A stretch of DNA of 64,000 nt from Alkalibacillus flavidus (GTDB lineage Bacteria; Bacillota; Bacilli; Bacillales; Alkalibacillaceae), in contig NZ_JBEPMX010000013.1 in NCBI RefSeq assembly GCF_040545925.1, forward strand, positions 1 to 64,000. Direction: 5' to 3'. Below, piece after piece: positions 15,807 through 24,613 of the stretch (positions within the stretch are counted from its first letter, which is position 1; every line of letters begins with the position of its first letter). Under the pieces are notes generated by a model. That model was not told where the DNA came from. It saw nothing but the letters and a program-made list of their open reading frames with translations, and made no database searches. The position numbers and the translations under genes are program-made.

Positions 15807-17399
15807 TTATTTCACACAGTGTTCGACAAATTTTTTGAATAACGGTTGCGGACGTGTCGGGCGCGATTTGAATTCTGGGTGGAATTGTGACGCGACAAAC
15901 CACGGGTGATCAGCGATTTCAATAATTTCGGCCAAACGTCCATCTGGGCTTAAACCGGAAAACTGAAAGCCCGCTTCTTCCATTTTTTCACGGTACGTAT
16001 TATTAAATTCATAGCGATGACGGTGGCGTTCGTAAACAATTTCGTCTTCATAAGCATCGTACGCATTCGTCCCTTCTTTCAAGCGACAGGCATAGACACC
16101 TAAACGAAGTGTTCCACCTAAATCTTCGACATCTTTTTGCTCTGGTAATAAATCAATGACAGGGTGCGGAGTCGACGGATCGATTTCAGCCGAATGAGCA
16201 CCTTCTAACCCTAATACGTTGCGAGCATATTCCACGGTTGCGAGCTGCATACCGAGACAAATGCCGAGGAATGGAATTCTTTCCTCACGCGCATAACGGA
16301 TCGCTTCAATTTTACCGTCAATCGCACGGTCGCCGAAACCACCTGGGACAAGAATCCCGTCGACATCACTTAATTCTTGCTCAACATTATCCCGCGTCAA
16401 CGTTTCGGAACTGACCCATTTCACGTTAATATCCGAATCGAAAGCAAAGCCACTATGCTTCAACGCTTCGACAACGGAAATATACGCATCTTGCAACTGA
16501 ACATATTTGCCGACGAGTGCGATTGTCGTCGTTTTCGATAAGTTTTTCACGCGATCGATCAATTCGTGCCATTCACCCATCTCGGCAGGCTTTATGTCCA
16601 AGCCAAAATGATTGCACGCTAATTCATCTAACCCTTGTTGTTGCATTTCTAATGCGACTTCGTATAACACATCACAGTTACGTGCTTCGATGACAGCTTT
16701 TTCGTTAATGTCACAGAACAACGCAATTTTATCTTTCATACTTTGGCTAATTTCCATTTCGGTTCTTAACACCACAACATCTGGCTGGATACCGAGAGAG
16801 CGCAATTCTTTCACCGAGTGTTGCGTCGGTTTCGTTTTCATTTCACCTGCTGCCTCTAAATATGGTACGAGCGTGCAGTGAATGTACATGACATTATCCC
16901 GGCCGACGTCACTTTTGAGCTGACGAATCGCCTCTAAAAATGGCAAACTTTCGATGTCACCGACCGTTCCGCCGATCTCCGTGATGACAACATCGGCATT
17001 CGTTTCGTTTCCTGCTTGATAGACCTTGTCTTTAATTTCATTCGTAATATGCGGGATCACTTGGACTGTACCGCCTAAATAATCGCCGCGTCGCTCTTTA
17101 CGAATAACCGTTGAGTAAACTTTACCTGTCGTGATATTGGAATACTTATTTAAGTTAATATCAATAAAACGTTCGTAGTGACCTAAATCGAGATCGGTCT
17201 CTGCACCGTCTTCTGTCACGAACACTTCACCGTGTTGATACGGACTCATCGTCCCCGGATCAACGTTTAAATACGGGTCGAACTTTTGAATCGTCACGTT
17301 GAGTCCTCGGTTTTTTAGTAGCCTTCCTAATGATGCTGCAGTAATCCCTTTACCTAATGACGATACCACGCCGCCAGTTACGAAAATATACTTCGTCAT
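15807..17399 (-). CDS. pyrG: CTP synthase
   Basis: Makes CTP from UTP, ATP and glutamine. N-terminal synthase domain with KYIFVTGGVVSSLGKG P-loop; C-terminal class I glutamine amidotransferase with the nucleophile in GICLGMQ near residue 378 and the His/Glu pair in QFHPEFKSRP near 508. 530 residues, normal. Its leader carries the CTP-responsive attenuator described separately. Lies between rpoE and spo0F as in B. subtilis. Confidence 0.97.
   Translation of the reverse strand: MTKYIFVTGGVVSSLGKGITAASLGRLLKNRGLNVTIQKFDPYLNVDPGTMSPYQHGEVFVTEDGAETDLDLGHYERFIDINLNKYSNITTGKVYSTVIRKERRGDYLGGTVQVIPHITNEIKDKVYQAGNETNADVVITEIGGTVGDIESLPFLEAIRQLKSDVGRDNVMYIHCTLVPYLEAAGEMKTKPTQHSVKELRSLGIQPDVVVLRTEMEISQSMKDKIALFCDINEKAVIEARNCDVLYEVALEMQQQGLDELACNHFGLDIKPAEMGEWHELIDRVKNLSKTTTIALVGKYVQLQDAYISVVEALKHSGFAFDSDINVKWVSSETLTRDNVEQELSDVDGILVPGGFGDRAIDGKIEAIRYAREERIPFLGICLGMQLATVEYARNVLGLEGAHSAEIDPSTPHPVIDLLPEQKDVEDLGGTLRLGVYACRLKEGTNAYDAYEDEIVYERHRHRYEFNNTYREKMEEAGFQFSGLSPDGRLAEIIEIADHPWFVASQFHPEFKSRPTRPQPLFKKFVEHCVK
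15821..15830 (-). promoter_or_regulatory. Spo0A-box-like sequence
   Basis: TTTGTCGAAC on the minus strand equals the Spo0A box core (TTTGTCGAA), about 105 bases before the spo0F start. It falls inside the last codons of pyrG, where the amino acids could produce it by chance; spo0F is a known Spo0A target. Confidence 0.3.
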
Positions 17400-17481
17400 G
17401 CTTTCGTCCTCACTTTCTTTTCATTGTGTTTAGTATGGATCTATGTGTGGAGATTAACTATCTAATCCGTCTATAAAAAAC

Positions 17482-17513
17482 AAAAAAAGCCCCCGAACTG
17501 TATTCGGGAGCTT
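17482..17513 (-). terminator. pyrG attenuator hairpin
   Basis: On the minus strand AAGCTCCCGAA (17513-17503), loop TACAG, TTCGGGGGCTT (17497-17487), then Ts. The 5' strand holds GCTCCC, the pyrimidine-rich target that, in the B. subtilis mechanism, pairs with extra G residues added at the 5' end when CTP is scarce and so prevents the terminator. Confidence 0.85.
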
Positions 17514-17530
17514 AGTTTACGATTTTTAGA

Positions 17531-17572
17531 GAGCCCACATAGAATAATACGCCTGAGCTAACAGAAAGTCAA
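17531..17572 (-). promoter_or_regulatory. pyrG promoter with GGGCTC initial sequence
   Basis: TTGACT (17572-17567), 17-base spacer, TATTAT (17549-17544), seven bases, then GGGCTC starting at 17536. The first transcribed bases GGGCUC are the hallmark of reiterative G addition at low CTP in Bacillus pyrG. The -35 box begins seven bases after the rpoE stop. Confidence 0.85.
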
Positions 17573-17579
17573 GCATCCT

Positions 17580-18059
17580 TTATAACTCTTCGTCATCGTC
17601 ACCTTTATCTAAATTTTTCTCGAGATCGTCGACTTCATCTTCGAATAATTCTTCTGTTTCTTCCTCTTCTTCAACGTCTAACTCATCGTCAAGAACGGTT
17701 TCTTCTTCAACTGGTTCTTCTGCTTTAGCTTTTTTCTTCTTCTGTTTCTTTTTCTTCGGTTTCTCTTCAGCGACGAACGCATCTTCAACCGTTTGATCGA
17801 ATGGATACCAGTGCTTCAAGCCCCAAAGGTTAGAGCCGACAGATAAGAAACGGCCATCAACATTTAAATCCGTATAAAATTGCGAAATAAATTGTTCTTT
17901 TTCCTCTTGGCTAAATCCCTTCGCCTCAGCTACGAGTTGATAAATATCTTGAAAATTTTTCGCTTGATTTTCGCCTACCATGATTTCATAAGCGAGATCA
18001 ATCATCGATATTTCTTGGATTTCTTCTTTTGTATACTTTTCTAAGCTCACAACCAGCAC
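17580..18059 (-). CDS. rpoE: RNA polymerase delta subunit
   Basis: Gram-positive accessory subunit of RNA polymerase that promotes recycling and lowers non-specific DNA binding. Folded N-terminal HARE-HTH domain (residues 1-90, with LWGLKHWYPFDQ near 80) and a disordered, strongly acidic C-terminal tail interrupted by one basic stretch KPKKKKQKKKKAK. 159 residues. The tail pattern (a lysine block before Glu/Asp runs) matches the known delta architecture. Confidence 0.95.
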   Translation of the reverse strand: MLVVSLEKYTKEEIQEISMIDLAYEIMVGENQAKNFQDIYQLVAEAKGFSQEEKEQFISQFYTDLNVDGRFLSVGSNLWGLKHWYPFDQTVEDAFVAEEKPKKKKQKKKKAKAEEPVEEETVLDDELDVEEEEETEELFEDEVDDLEKNLDKGDDDEEL

Positions 18060-18167
18060 TCCTTTATCCAGTTAACGGTAACTTTAGCTACTTTCCTAGT
18101 TTACAGAATATCATATATCATCGTCAATTCAAGAAAAAATTATTATGATGTGAATAGCGGTTGCAAG

Positions 18168-18341
18168 TCGGCGATATATTTTGGGAATCGACGATATATT
18201 TGCGAAATCGGCGATAAAATTGAAATCGCGATGATATATTGCGGAGATCGGCGATATATAGATGCAATCGACAAATTAATAGTTGAGATCGACAAATCAT
18301 AGCGCCCGTTCGACAAATTAATTACCGAAATCGACAAATCG
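18168..18341. repeat. 20/21-bp-pitch array 4, cores TCGRCGATATATT and TCGACAAATTA (9 units)
   Basis: TCG-anchored units start at 18168, 18188, 18208, about 18228, 18248, 18268, 18289, 18310 and 18331. The first five carry TCGRCGATATATT or a close form at exact 20-bp steps; the last four carry TCGACAAATYA with steps near 21. So two core families abut inside one array without a phase break. Lies upstream of rpoE and beside a hairpin that begins repeat copy C. Confidence 0.82.
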
Positions 18342-18362
18342 CAAGGTGAATTAATCAAAGTA

Positions 18363-18540
18363 AAACCCGAACAATTTTAATAAAATAAATTGTTCGGGTT
18401 TCTGCTTGAATGACGCTCCATCAAAACACTTCGCTTGCCGCGGGCACGGCTCGAGCCTCCTCAGCCCAAAAGCGAGGCTTGCGGGGTCTCGAGACGCGTG
18501 CTGTTCCCGCAGGCGTCTATGTGTTTTGATCCCGCTTCAT
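18363..18540 (+). repeat. GC-rich dispersed palindromic repeat, copy C (with hairpin)
   Basis: Starts with a perfect 15-bp hairpin AAACCCGAACAATTT / AAATTGTTCGGGTTT (18363-18401), then a 111-bp GC-rich core (18420-18530) bounded by ATCAAAACAC and GTGTTTTGAT, a perfect 10-bp terminal inverted repeat. Shares the hairpin, CTTGAATGACGCT and the CCGCGGGCACGGCTC block with copy B in the same orientation; its middle is shorter. The hairpin probably also serves as the icmF terminator. No reading frame of note. Confidence 0.82.
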
Positions 18541-18626
18541 CATTACTTTCTACAGCTATTTTCAAACATTCATCTTTTGTAATCTTTAAACATTTCGTGC
18601 CAGCCTCAACGACTCATCAAACAATC

Positions 18627-21600
18627 TTACATATTCCGTCGATACTGGCCGCCGACTTCGTATAGGGCGTTGGTGATTTGGCCGAGGCTTGCGACTTTGA
18701 CGGTTTCCATGAGTTCGGCGAAAATGTTGCCGCCTGATGCTGCGACGTCTTTAAGTCGCGCGAGTGCTTCGTCTGCTTCCGCTTTGTTGCGTGCTTGGAA
18801 ATCGCGTAAGTTTTGAATTTGTTGTTGTTTTTCGTCTTGTGATGCACGCGCGACCTCCATTGAGTTGATGTCGTCTTCTGATGGTGGGTTCGGGTTTTGG
18901 TACGTGTTCACACCGACGATCGGCAATTCGCCTGAGTGCTTCTTACCTTCGTAATAAAGTGATTCTTCTTGAATTTTACCACGTTGATATTGACGTTCCA
19001 TCGCGCCGAGCACGCCACCGCGGTCGTTTAAGCTTTCGAATTCAGCTAACACCGCTTCTTCGACAAGATCGGTTAATTCTTCTAAAATATATGACCCTTG
19101 TAGCGAGTTTTCCGTCTTCGTTAAGCCGAATTCTTTGTTAATGATCATTTGAATCGCCATCGCACGGCGGACAGATTCTTCGGTTGGTGTGGTAATCGCT
19201 TCATCATACGCATTTGTGTGAAGCGAGTTCGTATTGTCTTGAATCGCGAGTAACGCCTGGAGCGTCGTACGGATGTCATTGAAATCGACCTCTTGCGCGT
19301 GCAGGGAACGACCTGATGTTTGAATATGATACTTCAACTTCTGACTTCGATCATTCGCCCCGTATTTATCGCGCATCGCAACAGCCCAAATACGACGAGC
19401 AACGCGTCCGATGACGGTATATTCTGGGTCTAAGCCATTTGAGAAGAAGAACGATAAGTTTGGCGCAAATTTATTAATATCCATGCCACGACTTAAATAG
19501 TACTCAACGTACGTAAAGCCATTTGCTAACGTGAACGCAAGCTGACTGATCGGGTTCGCGCCCGCCTCAGCAATGTGATACCCGGAAATCGACACAGAAT
19601 AATAGTTTTTCACATCTTGTTCGATAAAGTATTCTTGAATATCACCCATCATGCGTAGGGCAAACTCCGTCGAAAAGATACACGTGTTTTGACCTTGGTC
19701 TTCTTTCAAAATATCCGCCTGCACAGTACCGCGCACGACCGAAATCGTTTCAGCCTTAATCCGTTCGTGCTCGTCCGCACTCGGCTCGCGTCCGTTTTCG
19801 TCTTTAAATTTCTCCAGTTGCTGATCGACAGCTGCGTTAAAGAACATGGCTAAAATAATCGGTGCCGGCCCGTTGATCGTCATCGACACGGACGTTTTCG
19901 GATCGCTTAAATCAAAGCCGTCGTACAGTTTCTTCATATCCTCAACAGTACAAATACTAACACCAGACTCCCCGACTTTACCGTAAATGTCCGGGCGCTC
20001 ATCTGGGTCTTCGCCGTAAAGCGTAACCGAGTCAAATGCCGTACTCAAGCGCTTCGCCGGTTCATTTTCCGATAAATAATGGAAACGGCGATTCGTTCGT
20101 TCTGGCGTACCTTCCCCTGCAAATTGACGCGTCGGATCTTCGCCGCGACGTTTGAATGGGAACACGCCCGCTGTATACGGGAAGTAACCTGGTAAGTTTT
20201 CAAGCATCATAAACTTAACCTGGTCGCCCCAGTCTTGGTAACTCGGGAGTGCGACTTTCGGAATTTTAAGGCCGGATAAACTTTCAGTGTTCATCTCGAC
20301 TTTGAATTCTTTACCACGTACTTCATAGCTCATTTCATCTTGCGAATACGTGTTTTGGAAATGATCGTAATTGTCTAATTGTTGCACGGTTTCAGCGTCA
20401 AGTTGCTTTTCATAATCGGCGATCAAGTTTTCAAGCGCATCGATTTCGTGGCCCGCAAGTTCGTCTTTCGTGCCTTTTAATTGATACACTTTGCTCGCGA
20501 TTTCGCTTTGGCGACGTGCGTGTTCTTTATAACCGCGTACCGCTTCAGCGATGTCGCGTAAATATTGACGTCGTTCTGGCGGAATAATTAAGTTTTGTTT
20601 CTCAGCCGTTTTGACGCTTGTATCGAATGGAACATCAACATTCCAAGCATAACGATCATTCAACGTTTCAAGCATGGCTGCAAATAACGTGTTCGTCCCT
20701 GCATCATTAAACTGACTCGCGATCGTACCGAACACTGGGAATGACGCGTGGTCTTCGTGGAATCGCATATGGCTGCGTTCGTATTGTTTGCGCACTTGTT
20801 TGAGCGCGTCGTCCGAGCCTTTTTGTTCAAATTTATTAATCACAATAAAATCGGCATAGTCGATCATGTCGATCTTCTCAAGCTGAGACGGTGCACCGAA
20901 TTCGGCTGTCATGACATACATCGATAAGTCCGTGATTTCGGTAATTTCGGCGTCACCTTGACCGATACCACTCGTTTCAACGATGATAAAGTCAAAATGC
21001 GCCGCTTTCGTCACGTTAATCGCATCCGTGATCGCTTTTGACAGCTCGCTTTTCGAATCGCGTGTAGCGAGCGAACGCATGTATACGCGCGAATCGAAAA
21101 TCGCGTTCATGCGAATGCGGTCGCCGAGTAACGCGCCCCCCGTTTTCTTCTTCGTCGGATCCACCGAAATAACCGCGATCTTTTTATCAGGTACTTCGTT
21201 TAAAAAGCGACGAATTAATTCATCGGTTAAGGAACTTTTACCAGCGCCACCTGTTCCGGTAATCCCCATGACAGGAACGTTTGAACCGTCGATTGCTAGC
21301 AGTCGATTTAACTCCTCACTCGACACCGAACCATTTTCCACATGGGTAATTAAACGAGCCACTGCTTGATTATCGCCGTCTTTTGCTGCTTTCGCGTCCG
21401 CTTCTAATTCAATCGGCGTCGGGTGATCACACTCTTCAAGCATCGTGTTGATCATGCCTTGAAGCCCTGTTTCACGACCGTCTTCTGGTGAAAAGATACG
21501 CGCCACACCATAGTCATGAAGTTCTTTAATTTCACGTGGCAAAATAACACCGCCACCGCCACCATAAACGCGGATGTGACCGGCACCCTTCTCATTTAAC

Positions 21601-21857
21601 AAGTCGACCATGTATTTAAAATATTCCACGTGGCCACCTTGATATGATGAAATCGCAATGCCTTGTGCGTCTTCTTGAATTGCCGCATTCACGACCGCTT
21701 CAACTGATCGGTTATGCCCTAAGTGAATGACTTCGGCGCCACTCGCCTGTAAAATACGACGCATAATGTTAATCGATGCATCGTGTCCGTCAAACAAACT
21801 CGATGCCGTCACAAATCGTACGGGATGTTTCACTTGATACGCTTCCATTTGTTGCAT
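18627..21857 (-). CDS. icmF: Fused isobutyryl-CoA mutase IcmF
   Basis: Adenosylcobalamin enzyme interconverting isobutyryl-CoA and butyryl-CoA (and often isovaleryl/pivalyl-CoA), with a built-in G-protein chaperone. Order seen: B12-binding domain with FDGHDAS near residue 22, MeaI-type GTPase with GITGTGGAGKSS near 198, then the acyl-CoA mutase barrel (about 500-1076). 1,076 residues, usual for IcmF. The start overlaps the end of the tetR gene by one base. Last gene of the seven-gene acyl-CoA operon that begins at thl. Confidence 0.95.
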   Translation of the reverse strand: MQQMEAYQVKHPVRFVTASSLFDGHDASINIMRRILQASGAEVIHLGHNRSVEAVVNAAIQEDAQGIAISSYQGGHVEYFKYMVDLLNEKGAGHIRVYGGGGGVILPREIKELHDYGVARIFSPEDGRETGLQGMINTMLEECDHPTPIELEADAKAAKDGDNQAVARLITHVENGSVSSEELNRLLAIDGSNVPVMGITGTGGAGKSSLTDELIRRFLNEVPDKKIAVISVDPTKKKTGGALLGDRIRMNAIFDSRVYMRSLATRDSKSELSKAITDAINVTKAAHFDFIIVETSGIGQGDAEITEITDLSMYVMTAEFGAPSQLEKIDMIDYADFIVINKFEQKGSDDALKQVRKQYERSHMRFHEDHASFPVFGTIASQFNDAGTNTLFAAMLETLNDRYAWNVDVPFDTSVKTAEKQNLIIPPERRQYLRDIAEAVRGYKEHARRQSEIASKVYQLKGTKDELAGHEIDALENLIADYEKQLDAETVQQLDNYDHFQNTYSQDEMSYEVRGKEFKVEMNTESLSGLKIPKVALPSYQDWGDQVKFMMLENLPGYFPYTAGVFPFKRRGEDPTRQFAGEGTPERTNRRFHYLSENEPAKRLSTAFDSVTLYGEDPDERPDIYGKVGESGVSICTVEDMKKLYDGFDLSDPKTSVSMTINGPAPIILAMFFNAAVDQQLEKFKDENGREPSADEHERIKAETISVVRGTVQADILKEDQGQNTCIFSTEFALRMMGDIQEYFIEQDVKNYYSVSISGYHIAEAGANPISQLAFTLANGFTYVEYYLSRGMDINKFAPNLSFFFSNGLDPEYTVIGRVARRIWAVAMRDKYGANDRSQKLKYHIQTSGRSLHAQEVDFNDIRTTLQALLAIQDNTNSLHTNAYDEAITTPTEESVRRAMAIQMIINKEFGLTKTENSLQGSYILEELTDLVEEAVLAEFESLNDRGGVLGAMERQYQRGKIQEESLYYEGKKHSGELPIVGVNTYQNPNPPSEDDINSMEVARASQDEKQQQIQNLRDFQARNKAEADEALARLKDVAASGGNIFAELMETVKVASLGQITNALYEVGGQYRRNM

Positions 21858-22498
21858 TATGACACGCCTCCTTGCTTTTGTTTGGCCGCTTCATAAGCCA
21901 ATTGGTTTGTTAACCATTTAAATTGTTGATCTGTGTAATCGTCTAACGTAAATGTTTTTTGCAATACCCATCGACGAAAGCCCCACATTTGCCCTTGAAT
22001 AAAAATATTATTCGCGATCAACACAATATCTGTTTCATTTAAAATCGCAGCATAATTATTCGCTAAAATTCGTTCAAACAACTGCATCATTTCTTTTTCT
22101 TTATTTAACACATAATCTTGGGCATCTTTCGGTAATGCTTTTAATTCTTGATACAAAATAAGCACTTCATCTTGTAAGTCATCCATAACATGAAAATACG
22201 ATTTCACTGCTTGATAAAGCGCGTCCCGCGATGTTTCATTCGTATCGATCACCGCTTCCATGCGCGAGCGTACTTCATCGTAGATCGCATCACAAACGAG
22301 AAAGAGCACATCTTCTTTCGTGCGAATATATTCGTAAAGGGTCCCGATACTAAAGCCGGCTGCTTTCGCAATTTCTCGTGTCGTTGCGCGGTGAAAGCCT
22401 TTTTGTTTAAACAGTGTGACCGCGCCTTTTTGCAGTTGGGCTCGTCGTTTTTGGATTAATGTTTCATCTTTAATTGAGGAACTAATTTCTTTAACCAT
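21857..22498 (-). CDS. TetR family regulator of the acyl-CoA operon
   Basis: 213 residues: an N-terminal helix-turn-helix (TTREIAKAAGFSIGTLYEYIRTKEDVL, in part, near residues 39-64) and a ligand-binding helical domain ending with a Trp-rich segment. It overlaps meaB by 8 bases and icmF by one. It is not a close match to B. subtilis FadR, whose N-terminal sequence differs, but the palindromes at 27886 and 36887 are FadR-type, so it could be the local ligand-responsive repressor. Its effector, perhaps an acyl-CoA, is inference. Confidence 0.88.
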   Translation of the reverse strand: MVKEISSSIKDETLIQKRRAQLQKGAVTLFKQKGFHRATTREIAKAAGFSIGTLYEYIRTKEDVLFLVCDAIYDEVRSRMEAVIDTNETSRDALYQAVKSYFHVMDDLQDEVLILYQELKALPKDAQDYVLNKEKEMMQLFERILANNYAAILNETDIVLIANNIFIQGQMWGFRRWVLQKTFTLDDYTDQQFKWLTNQLAYEAAKQKQGGVS

Positions 22499-23432
22499 CG
22501 TTCGTCCCCTTCCACGTCTTCAGCCACCGTTCTGCTAATTGATATGGGTCTGTGATGTCGTTTAACGCGGCTTGCATCGATTCATCCGCTTCGATCATCG
22601 TGACGACGTCTTTATACAAGCTATCATGAATCAAGTCATAGACTTCTTGTTTAAGTTGGTTTTGGCGTTTACGCGCACCCGCTTCCGTTTCTTCCAAGTA
22701 CGCCCAATGCTTGCCGAACGACCGAATCATGCGGTCAAACCCTTGCGCTTCATCCGTTGATACGGCTTCTAACACGACCGGTTCAAAGCCGTCATGACCG
22801 ACCATATGAATCATGTCGTAAAGCTGATTTTTAAGTTTGCGTACGCCTGGTAAATCGGCTTTGTTAATGATAAATAGATCAGCAATTTCCATAATGCCTG
22901 CTTTAAACACTTGCATGACATCGCCCGAATTAGGCGTCAGGACAACCGCCGTCGTATCCACGACCTTCATAATATCGAGCTCTGACTGACCAACACCGAC
23001 TGTTTCGACGAAAATATAATCAAACCCATAGGCATCGCACGCCCGAATCGCATCTTTCGTCGCACGCGCCAAGCCGCCGAGACTGCCGCGCGTAGCCATA
23101 CTGCGAATAAAGACGTGTTCATCTGTGAAATGTTTATGCATACGAACACGGTCGCCGAGAAGCGCGCCGCCACTAAACGGACTCGTTGGATCAACGGCGA
23201 TGATTGCGACCGTTTTCCCTTGTTCGCGCAATTGCGTGACGAGATGGTCGAGTAGCGAACTCTTACCAGCACCAGGTGAGCCCGTAATACCGATATAATG
23301 CGATCCTTGTTTTCGCTGATTAATCGCGCTTAGTAAGGCGAGCTTGTCAGGATGATCGTTTTCAACCATCGTAATCGCTCGGGCTAATGCACGTTGATCT
23401 TGGTTCGCAATTCGTTCAGCCAGTTGCTCCAT
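22491..23432 (-). CDS. meaB: MeaB/ArgK family G-protein chaperone
   Basis: GTPase that loads and protects B12-dependent acyl-CoA mutases. Walker A GITGSPGAGKSSLLDHL near residue 50, VDPTSPFSGGALLGDR switch region, ETVGVGQSE and the NKAD base-recognition motif near 193 are present. 313 residues. IcmF already carries a fused G domain, so this separate protein is either a helper for it or serves a methylmalonyl-CoA mutase encoded elsewhere. Confidence 0.93.
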   Translation of the reverse strand: MEQLAERIANQDQRALARAITMVENDHPDKLALLSAINQRKQGSHYIGITGSPGAGKSSLLDHLVTQLREQGKTVAIIAVDPTSPFSGGALLGDRVRMHKHFTDEHVFIRSMATRGSLGGLARATKDAIRACDAYGFDYIFVETVGVGQSELDIMKVVDTTAVVLTPNSGDVMQVFKAGIMEIADLFIINKADLPGVRKLKNQLYDMIHMVGHDGFEPVVLEAVSTDEAQGFDRMIRSFGKHWAYLEETEAGARKRQNQLKQEVYDLIHDSLYKDVVTMIEADESMQAALNDITDPYQLAERWLKTWKGTNDG

Positions 23433-23454
23433 ACGAGTCCTTCCTTTCCATTAA

Positions 23455-24597
23455 TTAATCTTTCGTCACCATACGACCGACGACGAGACGCTGAATTTCT
23501 TGTGTACCTTCGTAAATTTGCGTAATTTTCGCATCGCGCATGTAACGCTCGACTGGGTAGTCTTTCGTATAACCGTAACCACCGTAAACTTGTACCGCTT
23601 CAACCGTCACATTCATCGCCGTATCACCGGCAAACAGTTTCGCCATCGCAGATTCTTTTTGGTAAGGTAGCCCTTCTGACTCATTGTAAGCAGCTTGATA
23701 GGTTAATAGACGGGACGCTTCGATATTCGTCGCCATATCGGCTAGCTTAAAGGAAATACCTTGATTTTTCGCAATCGGTTTACCGAACTGTTCGCGCTCC
23801 TTCGCATAGTCCGTCGCTTTATCGAGCGCACCTTGGGCAATCCCGACCGCTTGAGCCGCAATTCCGTTACGACCGCCGTCTAATGTCGTCATCGCAATTT
23901 TGAATCCGTCACCTTCATCGCCGAGCATGTTTTCTTTTGGAATACGGCAATTTTCGAAAATAAGCTCTGTTGTCGGAGACGAACGGATACCGAGTTTTTC
24001 TTCTTTCTTACCAAAACTAAAGCCTTCTGTGCCTTTTTCGACGATAAACGCCGAAATGCCTTTATGTTTCGCGTCCATGTCTGTCTTCGCGAACACAACA
24101 TAGATATCTGCGACACCGCCATTTGTGATCCATACTTTTGAGCCGTTTAATACGTAATGATCGCCGTCTAGTTTCGCCGTTGTTTTCATTGAGGATACGT
24201 CACTACCGGCACCTGGTTCTGATAAAGCGTAAGCTCCCAAAGCTTCACCTGTCGCTAGACGTTGCAGGAAGTTTTGTTTTTGGTCTTCGTTACCGTATGT
24301 GTAAATTGGCCAGCTTGCAAGCGAGATGTGAGCTGATAGGGTTACACCTGTTGACGCACAGACGCGTGATAATTCTTCGACCGCGATTGCGTAACTGACG
24401 AAATCGCTTCCGATTCCGCCGTATTCTTCAGGCCAAGGAATTCCTGTTAGGCCGAGTTCAGCCATTTGGTCAAAAATCCCGCGGTCGAACCGCTCTTCTT
24501 CATCTCGTTCTGCTGCTGTTGGTTCGACTTCATTCACCGCAAAATCGCGGACCATTTTGCGTAGCATTTGTTGTTCTTCGGTTAGTTGAAAATTCAT
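23455..24597 (-). CDS. acdA: Acyl-CoA dehydrogenase (first)
   Basis: FAD enzyme that oxidises acyl-CoA to enoyl-CoA, passing electrons to ETF. FAD/substrate motifs ALSEPGAGSDVSSM near residue 125 and WITNGG near 155, and the catalytic Glu in QIYEGTQEIQR near 366, are intact. 380 residues. GGGAGG precedes the ATG. About half identical by eye to the next gene, a tandem paralogue. Corresponds to the AcdA position near rpoE/fadF in B. subtilis. Confidence 0.93.
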   Translation of the reverse strand: MNFQLTEEQQMLRKMVRDFAVNEVEPTAAERDEEERFDRGIFDQMAELGLTGIPWPEEYGGIGSDFVSYAIAVEELSRVCASTGVTLSAHISLASWPIYTYGNEDQKQNFLQRLATGEALGAYALSEPGAGSDVSSMKTTAKLDGDHYVLNGSKVWITNGGVADIYVVFAKTDMDAKHKGISAFIVEKGTEGFSFGKKEEKLGIRSSPTTELIFENCRIPKENMLGDEGDGFKIAMTTLDGGRNGIAAQAVGIAQGALDKATDYAKEREQFGKPIAKNQGISFKLADMATNIEASRLLTYQAAYNESEGLPYQKESAMAKLFAGDTAMNVTVEAVQVYGGYGYTKDYPVERYMRDAKITQIYEGTQEIQRLVVGRMVTKD

Positions 24598-24613
24598 CTA
24601 TTAGTTCCTCCCT

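Noticed and set aside
18143..18358. 71-codon minus-strand frame in array 4
   Set aside because: Open only because of base composition; 20-bp steps break the repeat in the protein and there is no ribosome site.
21857..22498. Naming the TetR gene fadR
   Set aside because: Its sequence does not follow B. subtilis FadR; only the operators are FadR-like.
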